A stretch of 44,942 nt of DNA from CAYLJJ01 sp964384025 (GCA_964384025.1 CAYLJJ010000054.1:1-44942); one strand, 5' to 3'; shown: positions 41,901-43,436, numbered from the stretch's first letter. Numbers and translations are program-made. The notes: generated from the letters alone by a model not told the origin.

Positions 41901-43231
41901 CAGCGGTGGTTGACGCATTCACCCGGATAGCTTCGATAACTATTTAGCTCTGGATAAGTAGTCACCAAACAGCGGTTATAAGCCTCGACCATGAAGCAGC
42001 GACGGTCTGCATGAACGTAATAATCCAGAGCTTGTCGATCCTGTCGATTCTCTTCGTCTAGAAAATCTAATCCTGTATTCTGAACATCACGGGCTCGTGT
42101 GCTGTTAGCATTGTTTGTTCCGCAGGATACTTCAATCCGGATCATTGAAAGTTCAATACGGAACTTAATACCCAGGACTAGGCAACGTTGCCATTGTTGA
42201 ACCCAAGCTCCTTGCACACCTGCGCTATGAAGCTCGGAGGCAAGCTCTGCTGCCATCAGCTCCATATCTAGAGCCTCTTGATCTGTAATACACTCCTGTC
42301 CTTCATCACAGAACACGGAGATATCCAGACGTTGAAGCCGACGGATCTCCTCTAAAGCTGCCAGAGCTTCAAGAACCTCATCTCGGCCTGGTCCAGGATC
42401 AACATCACCTCCTGCTGCGACATAGCTGCGAACATCCTCTGAGAGTGCCGTCAGCGCTGAGGTCAGATCATCATTGACCGGCTCAGCTGCGACTGAACGC
42501 GCTACAGGATCCGCGATATCAGGAATGGGGAAGCCCTGATACTGATTGCAAGGAGCGTAGATCTCCTCAAACCAGTAATAGGCTTCTATCGCCTCTGTCA
42601 TTGCATCTACTGCTTGGTTGGCGTCTCCATTGATCGCGCCCTCCAGATCCCCTTCAAAGCGCTCTGTGAAGAGGCTGAACTGGGTTTGGGCCCGCACCAG
42701 AGCTATGTTGTCTGGAGCGGGTCCAAACTCCTCTAACACCCGCTCTTCATGGGCCAGCAACTCCAGACGGACCTGCTCTAAAATTCCGGACAGTTGAGGA
42801 GCGAAGCCACCCGCAACCCCATGCGCCAAAGCCAGGCGGGTTGTGAGCGCTTGGAGCGCAAGGAGCGTGACCCCTGTTCGCCTGTGGCGTGCTCCCCATC
42901 TTGCACGCGCCAACTCCGACCCTGCTGGCTCTAGGGTGTTGCGGAGCATCACTCCCACCGGCCCTTCGTCAGCCCCATCTATCCGAACTTGGATCTCTCC
43001 TTCTAACCCCTCCAGGAAGGCGTTAAAGAGCGCCAAGCCCTTGGGTTGAACCAAAGGCGCAGTTCCCAGCTCTGTTTGGGGTTGAGGTTCAGGAGTCGGA
43101 GGGCTGAGTTGAGCAACCGGAACTTCAGCTTGGGGTGAGGCTCCAGAAGGCTCAATAGGTATCTGTTTCTCTTCAGAGCCATTACAGCTCCAAAGGAACA
43201 GTACAACGCCGAGTAGTAGATGAACTTTCAT
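11168..43231 (-). CDS. Giant mosaic surface lipoprotein, 10,687 residues
   Basis: A single open frame of 32 kb with no internal stop. It starts at an ATG with GAGGGGAAAG upstream and ends in TAA. The N terminus MKVHLLLGVVLFLWSC is a lipoprotein signal (Cys16). Order by rough residue: helical domain 60-430; Cys knot 440-500; eight LVIVD-propeller/Big_5-like modules 510-3887; two IPT/TIG 3887-4052; Kelch 4052-4374; alternating LamG, discoidin-like, fibrinogen-like and Cys-knot modules 4374-6230; two SMP-30/NHL-like propellers 6230-6712 and 7099-7364; TSP3/MopE calcium-type linkers between discoidin-like, fibrinogen-like, FISUMP-like and Gly-rich domains 7364-9655; fibrinogen-like array 9440-10687. 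No catalytic or toxin domain was recognised. Module types are by-eye family resemblances; adhesion or cell contact is inference. Such size would need a dedicated export route, none of which is encoded here. Confidence 0.93.
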   Translation of the reverse strand: MKVHLLLGVVLFLWSCNGSEEKQIPIEPSGASPQAEVPVAQLSPPTPEPQPQTELGTAPLVQPKGLALFNAFLEGLEGEIQVRIDGADEGPVGVMLRNTLEPAGSELARARWGARHRRTGVTLLALQALTTRLALAHGVAGGFAPQLSGILEQVRLELLAHEERVLEEFGPAPDNIALVRAQTQFSLFTERFEGDLEGAINGDANQAVDAMTEAIEAYYWFEEIYAPCNQYQGFPIPDIADPVARSVAAEPVNDDLTSALTALSEDVRSYVAAGGDVDPGPGRDEVLEALAALEEIRRLQRLDISVFCDEGQECITDQEALDMELMAAELASELHSAGVQGAWVQQWQRCLVLGIKFRIELSMIRIEVSCGTNNANSTRARDVQNTGLDFLDEENRQDRQALDYYVHADRRCFMVEAYNRCLVTTYPELNSYRSYPGECVNHRCGGDDECPIGLECRVVDDANPDGSYCRYPCLSDDECEERGAYCDEQAGFCRMGDPLDEPIEEEPTDLDPLHDEDLNGTPLDMITVGSRGYFCMDDGRLRSIDLSDPENPGVGEDMDLDGPCLALDADEQRQLLYVAAGAAGMIIVDVSKASPLPLNNFSFRDDYLGEATALAYDSTNAWVYVSVGLRIVVIDVTLPTNLRIVHSSQRLSGAVLHIKWWQDYIYALLTNGSVISLDRYQPEEAITTQLGFDGPRGLALLGSELHVAYTEKGVYRLSLLTDGGFEGWRRVLRYGEDIIHFAMRGAVIVVTYGTGTVALYAWVHRQFGVHFSSEWELIFLSSFKELPRATAVAVGPLGVLLYGHIAGYRIFNVLPFVVESSTIGGDELAPDLPLKTCFSEPVTAPPPEEVPQQQVMGLGFGSPAEPEPEPVAATLEESNTQENCVFLNPNENLEPESSYTLTLGTSWRDRQEQSLHQAEPMKLGFQTGEFVGNPVELGSNNDLEGVDKLALYNNQGYACGRSDKLHIMDLSNSNNPTVTHTQSLPGTCFDLVVDEDAARLYVALSYNGIMVFDISDPIHPVFVVRYLFDEFGSTNALSLLGNHHIYAAVGKRIYLLDFSNPHDVIQLQSSAELPGNIVNLAAGPHYLLALLQDGTLTSISLEDWSLVNTIKPGDNPVSLHRIEDRIYVGYRGAPVQVLVLQANGFFGAAADLDPEQTRLISFAGFGDRLIILYQGGRLEIWLHVRGADDYQFQQVLALDENGSTRLPVLMTNVVFLLRPAGLYGLVDLPPYLISINPAHGAEGVPSNQQPQLLFSEAVEIEAGEISLTGPEGLAEFELEVEGNLATLVPTAEFALNSEYSLHLDPGVQDLSGQPLSPAEAVDSSFRTGAGPGQVRAMARFGDYGYSCAATGNLQVLGLGIPESPMVLSEIGEIENCQDLLVDPDRAWLYVAMGAGGLGIYDLNNPEQPLRIILQDLGGDVWALAAGNDHLLIATTGDRVRLFDFNDPHNPNQLRLSEPLGDVVRHLSFHQDLVIALLADGNLISLSWADLAEVVRQDLGDNPVALWSAQGYAYVGYLDGQVQSVLINGDGSFAAPADLVESHPGLRFFYGWGEQLFVIYADGVELYAILYRDGVPSLRRVWVGDQVGVEHLISLGGALIYARGGAYRHLDLPPYVREIHLPLEGVQVNTHPRVTFSEPVEIAEGLLALEQEGQPVAAQFVVDGNEAILRPESPLIGESNYSLLIRPGILSRAGLRLSPDVLMSVEFSTGLGDTPRAFVVYGDTGYVCTRTGALRILNLSNTQAPTIHGAIDLDTACHDLALDGDRLYVTGGEGVNLYDLDTPRSPTHLVLHPLSGLTTAIVIGPDHLVYVGVGGQVMVLDFLDPNAVQLVRQLGSDFDRIVSHLAVSDDYLLVLLEDGRLAVLDLQSLALLNLRDLGEDPVSLWASEGRAYVGFRGQPVQVITLGPDGFLGEAVVLEDGREGLRLFWGQDDRLVVLYEDGSTEIYAELNQGGQIVLRRVFVSADHDAAFVVILDEGSAIAARGADFEALDLPPYLLAILPGNNSDGISVRVRPQLIFSEPVQVAGAQISLSQGGAAVAATLDLDGPLVTLIPQDDLLGETEYLLRVDPGVEDLGGQSLSPAQEISNEFTTGLGNTPRVMVIYEDTGYACTDLGELHILDLSAPEDPAKLAELALDAPCTDLGLEGGRLYISRGQGIALFELSDPRAPTRLLVHELPGQVDTLAIGPEHRVYSSVGGTVHLLDFSNLMGIRSLRVQAEPYERPFIRLRFADGVLVGLLDDGHVVSLSAGGLEQISNFEGSLDPISLWVINDRVYVGYRGQPVRVFSLDFEGQLLNLGILEESGLELLGLWGTGDHLVLIYPGGQAEIWTRVRNGAAWTLQRVLRRQDLPNMRFILYWDGRILVQQNGVYDSQDVPPFITALLPGEGDEGISIRVRPQVVFSEAIQADDQQIYLLNGMGERIDFDLSLEAEGSAALITPVEDLGGESSYRFVVEPGVRSLDNALTLVPPVQTSGIFTTGLGNIPLDMVIFGEMGYSCTEAGFLQILDLSDPENPVVASELELDEPCQGLGLDPALERLYIGLGGHIGVYDLSSPQLPGFLMLHDLGLDGSIGAIHVSLDGRLHVGIGDRVAIYDFSDLGAIGRLLLSDSFGFPVSRLGTAGNYVVALLSDGRLLSLSSSDLSLVTFQDLGDDVVGFWTSDGRVYVGFRGQPVYWLDILADGNFGPVQLLDGGRQDLLRFWGHEGRLVVLYQGGILEVHAQILIGDLPQLRRVVIHQGVQGTRFVIFLGGRLLLLNNTGYTFLELPPYLTSMTPADGSDGIEISEQIQLLFSEPVVAELGDFALENGGVPLGFSLNVEGVQVTLIPDGDLIPLSEHSYVIYPTVEDLGGSTLSPNRNLWSSFTTAKAPGPGAQVVVFGAHAFACDEEGGLQIFDLSSGQPELLKVLDIGGTCGSMIINPGEGRLYIAAGREILVFDLQDPVNPQLLLTQSLEQPGRVSDLALDADGVLHVGIGVLVVTLDLRDVNSPEVLRVGEALGSSVLHVIWEGGRMVVVLADGRVLHLDPVDYRVLGVVDVGDKPSSVRLIGDHIYLLVEGQPVQMIEILGDGSLGAPVIFEELPAGVRMLSGSDEQLIVVTEDGTVQIWMFINGVLQLMGERHGLGDILRAFRLEEGNRNVVIIRRDGGISILDLPPKVLGFFPPHGSQDLPANIQPWVLFSEPVHVQAGELQLLGPQGPVAGILFTEGNRVNFQPNELLEDGALFSLSAQVGIQDLNGQHLVEAAQSNFSIIDIAGAPQAEPVAEFEIPFDHGDLVIEGNFGYLPTPDGVIIYDLLDPNNPVEIQRISTPGPVHDIVIDPLTGQAILALGPHGVAVVDISNPSAAQITHIEEVEGVDVRQLNWDGEHLFIVDGDRIIIMGFGPGGVLVEQGVIVTQAEIVDIVVHDGVVTVVYTDGRVEIFDASDPSNPQSQGVLPLGTAEGNGGIPAGGLIAHWSFEDGGYDGTPGEVVDRSGNGHHGSAVGNTSNGADGPLGQHAVYDGDNDWIEVPYDPSLNFGAGDFSVVAWVRFDSNANQRHIVGTWGQANDGDSSWMLVYEPNNGLVLMVSLTGQNTSVIRLARPWTPDEGVWHQVAATRSGGEVQLYVDGAPLGAPIANDTDINDNGFPLRMGAWNNSGNPFWDLLGAEDEISLWSRALNALEIATLFEGAEIGAPNEPVLEEGEVIGDIVRDGEYIFVAIQGRGIVISDVSDPANPVVVHEIVDVLNIQQLVVNDGVMVVVDGDGRILVYNVTDPSNPVLISVNESVSNDVSVDIDPETGNIIVVDGGQGRVLDLPPFLVQSFPANGEQDVALNSGVLLIFSEPVNVAEGGLSMSAGHPIAIDRSIGAGGQNQILIPQQNLEAFSAYTVSWGDGVTDSRGQGVLEGELSFGTGAEINGPTIESLSSNTGFVGSQLVINGQNLHVPGGNIEAFVAGIPAEILEWSPEAVRIRVPAGAVGLSGPVAIISGNSTTTSPVDFVVRGRPNLADITPDSGRAGVDVVIDGGPFDPSQTRVLLAGVELPIIEISENQLKVRIPIDGSSGNIVVLVGGIHSNGIRFEFIDNGGWFPVEGVDPLFRAGHNGVLRTASNEVVIFGGVAENLNLIGDLRALNLDELSWRDLNDPIPQPLPRAFHAMSYLPEQDRILILGGSNLVDAIFGDVWSFDFGSGDWTQELVAQEQIGSRQGASLDYAAHDGMLYLYGGLTEFGVPPAAGLMRYNPQDQSWEVLNAQGESPVGRGAHASVVVDQKLYVFGGRQDPGVQNLLADLWVLDLETLTWQQLAVGGGPAARSDSVLVYDSVGHRLLLFGGNLGGVVSNDTWAFDLEAGSWTELDISGPSARSLAVGVFLEENNQLLVHGGLTPQNVVLGDLWIGSLTPQEPQLCQGQECPEGLLAWWRFEGNGLDSSLNHHAEAHGVSYAAGPVGQAVVMAGEQYLESPERGHFGLQDFSITVWLKPQGGGNTLQSIISRSARGAGQQDWGFYYENNNLNFLFNWPDAAYWVKTTVAPIQLAEWQHVAAVVDSTAGVVRFYHNGVHIETVDLGAAIFQHEESWLSIGADAAAPNDYVGSMDELMVWGGVLSGAQIAQLAEGALPQPGCTDEGLGDGLVPILTANDSAAPAVLISESTFHWNSNLHGWKAFNNDWSSWTLGFCLDEPDGWLQIDFGDNPKLVKGYRMRGRDDIPSTSPNAWNLQGSNDEINWTQLSDVQIDAAWVENDTRSYLIDAPNTYRYYRFNIVSNDRHDGGGPGKISCIQELELLGDAGCAEGSYCALPEGEAEGVCSVGCRGDDECQGANAFCHPINHLCETGCCLDQQCDDGMVCSHTQGLSGHCEPGCRSDNDCGRSGICDFQTKRCAAVEECGGNCGVTCLEALGNGWVENGFYLLKLSAAHEPVAVYCDMENGGWTGLTPSLLRNTLDANLEVLEATAVSYDLSDRITTGPDGGAGHHYHWTLRFPVDYSQFRFLNYQAYGMDTGAVDVGAHIMNSWGDSNTWGDIGFGTPSDDGPITTLSQNIEEAQCGCCSFDINGNEAVFDLSAPSTHFRLSWYEGGGDNEGWTPWWSGLILLREAEVLHCQNDVDCEAPRVCDSDLGRCTLPSPCTGNDDCDSDEYCGEGAECLVGCHLGNCPEGQLCDLETHVCVDQTDNEPLVAAILARDPSAYWPLDEREGNVANDLSGNGRHGTYHDIMALGQAGLLGAAPLFGETGYVTTGINLSELFGDAIDGTVSAIVQMPDVYTQTEDKSSHLRHQIWSTWAWYQGMSVGNVGGIGGLHLWNYYNNNEQNQVHIPAGPGEWVHVAWVMRGGRLFGYLNGQEFSVGSSGNMMDQGEFNLGRRHQGVSYLPSFPGLIQHVATYPAGLSAVEIQALAEAAGLLGEPQCIGDANCPADSFCSAGFCALGCRIGSCGVDQICDVEQRTCVNPKACELDIDCGAGSLCSADGLCQATVDCGGVCGQTCAEVLASGRSQGDGYYRLDIDGPGGHAALPVFCDMGTDGGGWTGISLCLARNVLGAELVAVHATGEAFDEHCRPVTGPDGGGQQTYHYTIEFPSEFQEFFLRDFQSYCSTGACEISWGGWSMNLWTLGGSGGGGDIGFGSGDEDGPAVSLSAASEEITCSDCYFEHGYAAQPISINPTRRFRIGWGEHGGQSEAWTPWWSGMVMIREGLTNCSVDGECPGGLFCAPEGFCSSGCRMGGCAADEICKPDTRECVTPAACQSDEDCEAGSLCSGADGLCFAAQACEGICGQTCSDVLAAGLSTGSGYYRLDRDGPGGMEPTITFCEMDTDGGAWTRCFQQTTPEGTYNRTTIGMDVSQIRTDAPLPPISWLRENCPMVGGEDLLLKGYREDYTAFILRTEAQAEMFADDAGFTCHNTIDLQNANIERWLQISRNSSQSGMCNGGNGSSTNSFWAEGTADDNDHLEYSFHGSDQFHRIGTRDNADQAFKRLEFFVRDGLSVCANSEDCPDDRFCTGEGVCAYGCRLGDCPGGRICHAETGQCVVNESSCVDGNCPRGLVAWYGFGASQTQDSSQRDHHGENMGGTFIEGPQGGAISLSGGSHVRVPHHADFAVTDELTLSAWVRPDVLNTNHCIIASTQPGDPVGTAQDWGLYLGDSGELNFLANYPSDTQSVLSNGLNVQTGEWTHIAVVVSANLINFYRDGVFISQAAFSGPLLNLSHGWISIGNEQEPPNPWEGALDEIQVWNVALDDAEIAALFQGQPPSNSEPATCEDGLRNQGEEQVDCGGPCLHCLIDVADPEVMDQGLLRVWDLDFDAAGNAYFISLDGNEYIQKYTPDGTLTQIDLGHNNDAGYLAVKPDGSLLLTRYGADGGREPGYALYTQDGVENQVLVSSSHELPEAHNDFRMETPTGAEYGPDGFWWIGNHEADGNVHRMDDEGNLSLVAQLPNPVYSITRAQPNLIYAAAGNRVYRLSGVTELPRESGGGVNAQESPGHSCLSLKNSGFADDGLYWVDPNGGDTTDAFQIYCDMSTDGGGWMLIGKGNKWETLEGLVDINTQNALLSDERRNAILQASDNLFRFGRGNAPLYIHDPDYIFVEDNFHWWSSGNNVQCSNDYSDFANNSMIPAVDRVGCEPGIVGSHVCGHTNGWMLWRQGVVYNPGGNHPCPTNQALDELWVRIPDGGGNVEPPAVEVEIFASFPAHIFSIAANEHTGDIYVETLDNRLTCLSSTGLTAPFQEGLQERAFLEVGPDGNLYRLRGKVFSNATLEHYPLLGQGCGLNCNASVDCPAEAWCHAGLCEQGCRLGDPGACAEGEICHSQLHQCVVFNPITCATVREENPGAASGMYELDLDGAGPREPFMEWCEMGFAGGGWTLALNLDTSDGHVMWWANPLWENAELYGSSDLPYAGDLKTAAWSEYRDATEVMVLVHEQGHTVGWKIFQKADGLSLLEAIEQGDNTLIGSRVLSSNTDGIWEGERLVRLSNQLFANHCIGSCVVAAGGDPDGARIGSNEASPSNDNSGGLGNWSDMGYCCDADEHAGHTCNGHTFRTTSEAQSGLCHNGGDGMFGADSFVPPTCSQGAGDCNAAEWSQTNGVNYDYAIFLRRSPGCADDNGCAADSYCVPPVGEDVGLCLPGCRLAPDSCPANHTCNAEIHTCELNEVPVAEPADIEARLHSMWDIDFDDIGNTYLVTLISGADWVERIAPDGTVTQLGNANNSDLGMVAVKPDGSGIMACDTSRNRLVFWNAEGQRTDMPQSVGINLPEAHNNFNMRSPTGLDYGPDGLWWFGNHAESGDVCNMTDAGVVDCVALLPDPVYSISMSLPNNIYVAAGTKIYRLSTEGGEPRVIADLDVHIFSIAAERFTGELFAETIDGKIWRIGGVTGEVSSFLQNLNGRAFLEVGPDLQLYRLRGQVDGMSHLEIYPIGNLESIQACNEQADCPDGLYCNGTGCVGCQHFSLPDGDGDGAGDVCDNCPDLANEEQNDQDRDGVGNVCDNDKDNDGVDDDLDNCPNIPNEEQSDSDDNGVGDPCDPGACGPVMEKEGWSASEASWWLQPWGNNCDGAAWNMINGLDGPGRGSWSRCSGPTGRISGRNFYAPAYRAPWDGQWFEIDFGAAQTLNWLTISQGPHNRYMSGLVRPNKYSAWIDQVTIEFDGGRTEQYNFPPTQRSSISLPGIVAQVIHVSIDSYHGSQPNPSAIIYELDIVENPECDLAWTPPDRDGDGVTDIADHFPDDPDESVDTDGDGVGNNADTDDDGDGIPDHQDELPLVAQNTTDFDNDGLADSVDPDDDNDGVNDLDDAFPFDPNRSQDSDGDSVDDSIDICPQDFDPQQLDQDGDEIGDACDDDADNDGFNKDADCDDLDAQVNPDHDEVGCNWKDDDCNPATLDQPENFTMPTPANPAMNCQDVLDQGGVCNGFYWVDLNGGDTADAFQIYCDQQTDGGGWMAVMNVAAGSSIQNSSRGALPAAKLFKGTNINESYIFPLADIEDIAGRSTEVRFSCKGANAENYIDVKTTDDPWFSRPYSLGDGCSQGYNWGVDSSSLIPIGEHNYAGLSTNNTTSCCCRGNHPLIAYPISSSWGWFIDDLYYTGGAANTGCAGGAAEYNRIYYRALRDDDGDGVADAVDLCPNQPDPEQGDVDGDGLGDVCDFDADDDGFNKDSDCDDLDALVNPNQNERICNLKDDDCNPVTLDDCPVFEACGDPLVIAGDTDNPLYETMQVGDKCWLARNLNVGTRIDGSIEMSDDATTEKYCYQDDEANCTENGGLYQWSEARELCPDGWHIPTVGELGAVTKDQINISDIYPGRREPGGAFAWVDDYGYFWTSTQEQLYYFRVAQDLTSFSFSNDYGFSVRCIEGGADLDGDGVADNIDNCPGLLNPEQADLDGDGLGDDCDDDVDGDGFTSDNGDCNDNDSEVNPRLEEVICNFKDDDCDPTTLDRSEPGQGDLDEDGIGDFCDDDADGDGFDRDADCDDLNSRINPNQEEIDCNQQDDDCNPGTVEECNPVSSCSSLLESGVVDDGFYWIDPNGGDNVDAFEVYCDMTTDGGGWTLVLATKGRSNPINHPETAPTLEQEGWVQTTGIGATRFRLTGSYGNGGLYSRLHINEHQHWDELITIFEDRLNEAKGAPANYSETSSYGEANTCEIRRAYGSFIPESPHHIWLFDHTSGHPNGVLVGPHYNMTCDSNNSDQAYPNQYMRVWLKTVDRDGDGMDDVGDICPDNFDPEQGDLDEDGIGDGCDPDADNDGFEKGVDCDDLDPLVNPDQEEVTCNQKNDDCNLDTPDNCPPFAFCGDYLTDARDGQAYTTVKVGSRCWMAQNLNVGTKLANGGTNPTDNAAIEKWCYDSSDANCDLDGGLYAWNEAMGYDPTEGGQGICPDGWHIPTDAEWYSLENAVDSSINDPNAAGLRGTDGGTKLKVGGTSGFEAILAGRRDTDGSFIVRGAVTDFWSSTENGLDAWKHSLLENEVKVYRDPRSKEKGFSVRCIQDSNVVASDGFQLVGGCAEQEFIVPADCPFLELKAWGAGGARGNIGGDETTVGGYGGFALSIIEGVEGSTFSVVIGGGGRPYDRQGATCGGGGAGSVGGSGGIGTNGGGGGGITKRCTSGAGGGGSGVKDNAGNWVVRGGGGGGGSCRNFDGDNTGNKRGQDGGTLQDRPDINIADRGTANLGGQGGVSIGDYLEPGSNEGPGGISDLDWTENTGMPWSIIHNDFGGYEQYDSIAGDGRVVINCLSERNDRDGDGRDDLFDNCPDDQNPDQSDADQDGLGDVCDIDADNDGFGANIDCDDLDPDVNPGIDELICNQKDDDCNPATPDDQITDSRDGKSYAIVQIGTQCWMAENLNVGNKLASGDTLPTDNDSIEKWCYENNDTNCTNEGALYDWDEAMGYRSESGGQGICPDGWHIPTDQEFRILVESQDSLGCENAAEAWLCGSAGTALKVEGDSGFSNNPRAGGRGADGSFGARGQAELMWTSSESGTDAWTRQLNTEQQGVWRGVREKNTGLSVRCILGALGKSQNSPGFSCKNIMDWNNSSEDGIYWIDPNGGDASDAFQVYCDMTTDGGGWTKINSFSYFAEIYQVGAITPENLLNGGHGKLSDDVINQISFNQFMYKSGDWSNTGVDEYTNVYIGQGWNWSSNSANDDQHLCGINYKTVTFFDGAPVTKLDSFTRCDWGSYGMIGCDETYGTTSRVCFLYGHQNSGPTYWGHGGTGTTNQYCDTCYPGPHVDRGLYVRTYDSDSDGIDDHFDVCPNDFNPGQEDLDGDGQGDVCDDDADNDGSNFDADCDDLDPQMSPNHNEVACNQKDDDCDPSTPDGSEPEQGDLDGDGLGDACDADADGDGFTSDDGDCNDLDAEVNQNIQEITCNQKDDDCNPDTPDGNDCPFGLGTTKDDAGVDCSDILYKGGSSGDGIYWIDPNGGDTNDAFEAYCDMTTDGGGWTIVTAHAAVTNQQGIVDDAEAHGNPLSYEGYNINIAKKEAISAVSSETLIKRSAGPWIKANREMFDGNLVGSGNQHPHWNVTVVSSDGTVAENCEMGYSNHSNGGGGDFGITTPGNTFDHHNSGSYYHLNNSCRNHYFYNYGSTYNVNTTLGDWPATHSCHNNGTEMGGWYAAMRNARPEGKSCSAILADYPRIGDGVYSINPTGGVDTAFDAYCDMTTDGGGWTLIMKSAAGDNTFRFDSDYWSLENVLNENNLTVSAGTSKYTSYNNLPFQEVRGCVGQASGSCVRHTFDAPIDNAIALFNGPERNEGVDRDEFYSIFGPSGMKDCAIQRGGFNVVNSDNNRYRWGFANNIPSQGCQTNPGDDSDGAIGFGIHGQDCGETGAGWTNYFVNDNSCAGQEQSFNAWIWVRDLKLETSCRDIQNSGGSSGDGVYWIDPNGGDASDAIQVYCDMTIDDGGWTKIMYFNNNRSLTSNAVTPDTLGQSLGATGKLSDEQINMLMGGNNEMLAVLPSDPSKWVVVEWGEGWTFVDNRPSDQVGGYCQDINGGGLVRRWNGTNVQASYAGNVGFISSYCWGDSSGIDLQNDGNGQSNAATVNVAQTAFAMFVRTPTSASCAAILEDNPRARDGVYWINPTGGEGMAFEAYCDMTTDGGGWTLVANYMHQAGTDPSNNVMDSNLPLLSNNPLGTDESAVDGGIYWGHASNVLLQILNPTTLRWWGVDDNAAGTIHLKTSNAPAIDYFLTGTGSGEGIYGDHVKLPDHTSCMPDCKTHDYWGGGNQAMMRYPFGHRSGGCSTDALNFNFTNGERWVANRTNGDCMGTNTHGQVWAR
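14905..18845 (-). repeat. Three FISUMP-type (Fibrobacter major paralogous) domains
   Basis: Copies lie near 18370-18845, 16480-17085 and 14910-15510. All carry a CWxAxNLNVG turn, an EKxCYxxxxxNC segment, GxLYxWxEA, CPDGWHIPT and a closing GxSVRCI. This matches the FISUMP family (TIGR02145), first named in Fibrobacter succinogenes secreted proteins and of unknown function. The second and third copies are closest to each other (IEKWCY, GGQGICPDGWHIPTD), implying a local duplication that also spans the Gly-rich domain between them. Confidence 0.75.
15765..16460 (-). other. Glycine-rich domain
   Basis: About residues 8920-9155 begin with CPFLELKAWGAGGARGNIGG and contain runs such as GGGGAGSVGGSGGIGTNGGG and RGGGGGGGSC, ending in VVINCL. 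The alternating hydrophobic strand and Gly-run arrangement resembles glycine-rich domains of secreted bacterial proteins and of ALK/LTK ectodomains; I rank the first as likelier. Four cysteines lie inside. The plus-strand complement is correspondingly a run of cca/cct triplets. Confidence 0.65.
21140..21935 (-). repeat. SMP-30/NHL-like propeller copy 2, uninterrupted
   Basis: About residues 7099-7364 match copy 1 (23100-24540) strand by strand: MWDIDFDDIGNTYL, MVAVKPDGSGIM, GLDYGPDGLWWFGNHAESG, PVYSISMSLPNNIYVAAG, HIFSIAAERFTGEL and AFLEVGPDLQLYRLRG. It has only a short loop (EGGEPRVIADL) where copy 1 carries a whole extra domain. It is therefore a paralogous internal duplication and the natural reference for that insertion. 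Confidence 0.8.
23100..24540 (-). other. SMP-30/NHL-like propeller copy 1, split by a fibrinogen-like domain
   Basis: About residues 6230-6712. The propeller part runs VWDLDFDAAGNAYF, GYLAVKPDGS, GAEYGPDGFWWIGNHEADG and PVYSITRAQPNLIYAAAG. At about 23960 it is interrupted by a module with CLSLKNSGFADDGLYW and YCDMSTDGGGWM. Propeller sequence returns after about 23370 (HIFSIAANEHTGDIYVETLD, AFLEVGPDGNLYRLRG). Copy 2 at 21140-21935 is collinear but unbroken at this point. Confidence 0.75.
24540..30110 (-). other. Alternating LamG, discoidin-like, fibrinogen-like and Cys-knot modules
   Basis: LamG-type domains lie near 29480-30095 (LLAWWRFEGNG), 27150-27835 (PSAYWPLDEREGN) and 24605-25260 (GLVAWYGFG). 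An F5/8 type C or discoidin-like domain lies near 28970-29480 (WLQIDFGDNPKLVKGYRMRG, YYRFNIVSND). Fibrinogen-like modules begin near 28680, 26940 and 26060. Between them sit Cys-rich knots with a GCR-x-G-x-C core, such as CSSGCRMGGCAADEIC. All these domain types are extracellular ligand-binding or spacer modules in known families. The block ends in the motif DGLRNQGEEQVDCGGPCLHC. Confidence 0.7.
30110..31075 (-). repeat. Kelch-repeat propeller
   Basis: About residues 4052-4374 contain about six Kelch motifs, each with a di-glycine strand and a downstream Trp: VVIFGG, ILILGG, LYLYGG, LYVFGG, LLLFGG and LLVHGG, with matching DLWVLDLETLTW-type phrases. Six blades would close a beta-propeller. 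Kelch propellers bind proteins or sugars; the ligand here is unknown. Confidence 0.8.
31075..31570 (-). other. Two IPT/TIG-like Ig domains
   Basis: About residues 3887-4052 hold two copies of the IPT pattern: GPTIESLSSNTGFVGSQLVI with an NGQNL turn, then LADITPDSGRAGVDVVIDGG. These are Ig-fold domains common in cell-surface and adhesion proteins. They connect the propeller array to the Kelch block. The stretch is noticeably AT-richer than the flanking Kelch DNA by eye. Confidence 0.7.
31560..41705 (-). repeat. Eight tandem LVIVD-propeller plus Ig-like (Big_5-type) modules
   Basis: Modules repeat about every 1,150 bp (about 380 residues), with borders near 40450, 39255, 38115, 36970, 35815, 34660 and 33505. 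Each opens with a strand such as GYxC followed by LxILDLSxPxxP and ends in an Ig-like stretch (PPYLxxxxPxxG, then LFSEPV) closing in FTTGLGNxP. LVIVD repeats build beta-propellers and Big_5-type domains are Ig-like sandwiches found in surface proteins. The copies are diverged at protein level but regular in length, so they arose by repeated internal duplication. The eighth copy is interrupted by a LamG domain. Confidence 0.8.
32250..32925 (-). other. LamG (concanavalin-like) domain inserted in the eighth propeller module
   Basis: About residues 3435-3660 begin with LIAHWSFEDG and contain DRSGNGHHG, FSVVAWVRF, VWHQVAATRSGGEVQLYVDG and DEISLWSRAL, the usual LamG/Laminin_G_3 phrases. Propeller sequence with DPSNPQSQG precedes it and DPANPVVVH resumes after it. 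It is therefore nested inside the propeller rather than placed between modules. Confidence 0.75.
41740..41940 (-). other. N-terminal Cys-rich knot of the giant protein
   Basis: About residues 440-500 contain CGGDDECPIGLEC, CLSDDECEERGAYC and a closing FCRMG. The pattern of Cys-x3-Asp-Glu-Cys followed by regularly spaced cysteines recurs about eight more times between modules of this protein and once in the lipoprotein at 9472-10959. The spacing suggests small EB- or EGF-like disulfide-bonded spacers. It divides the helical N-terminal domain from the first propeller. Confidence 0.7.
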
Positions 43232-43436
43232 CTTTCCCCTCAGTGGACAGATTCCATTCCGGCAAGATTAATTTGCTCGCATAGAATGTTCCAGTGGAAT
43301 TATTTCTCGCTTGGGCTGACTTGCTGATGCTCCCTGAAGAGAATTTTACAGCGTTTTTGCTTCACCATGCTGGCGTTACTGTGTGGAATCAAAGCATTTA
43401 AAGTCAGGCTCAGGACAGCCTGGAAAGGAGGAGCAA

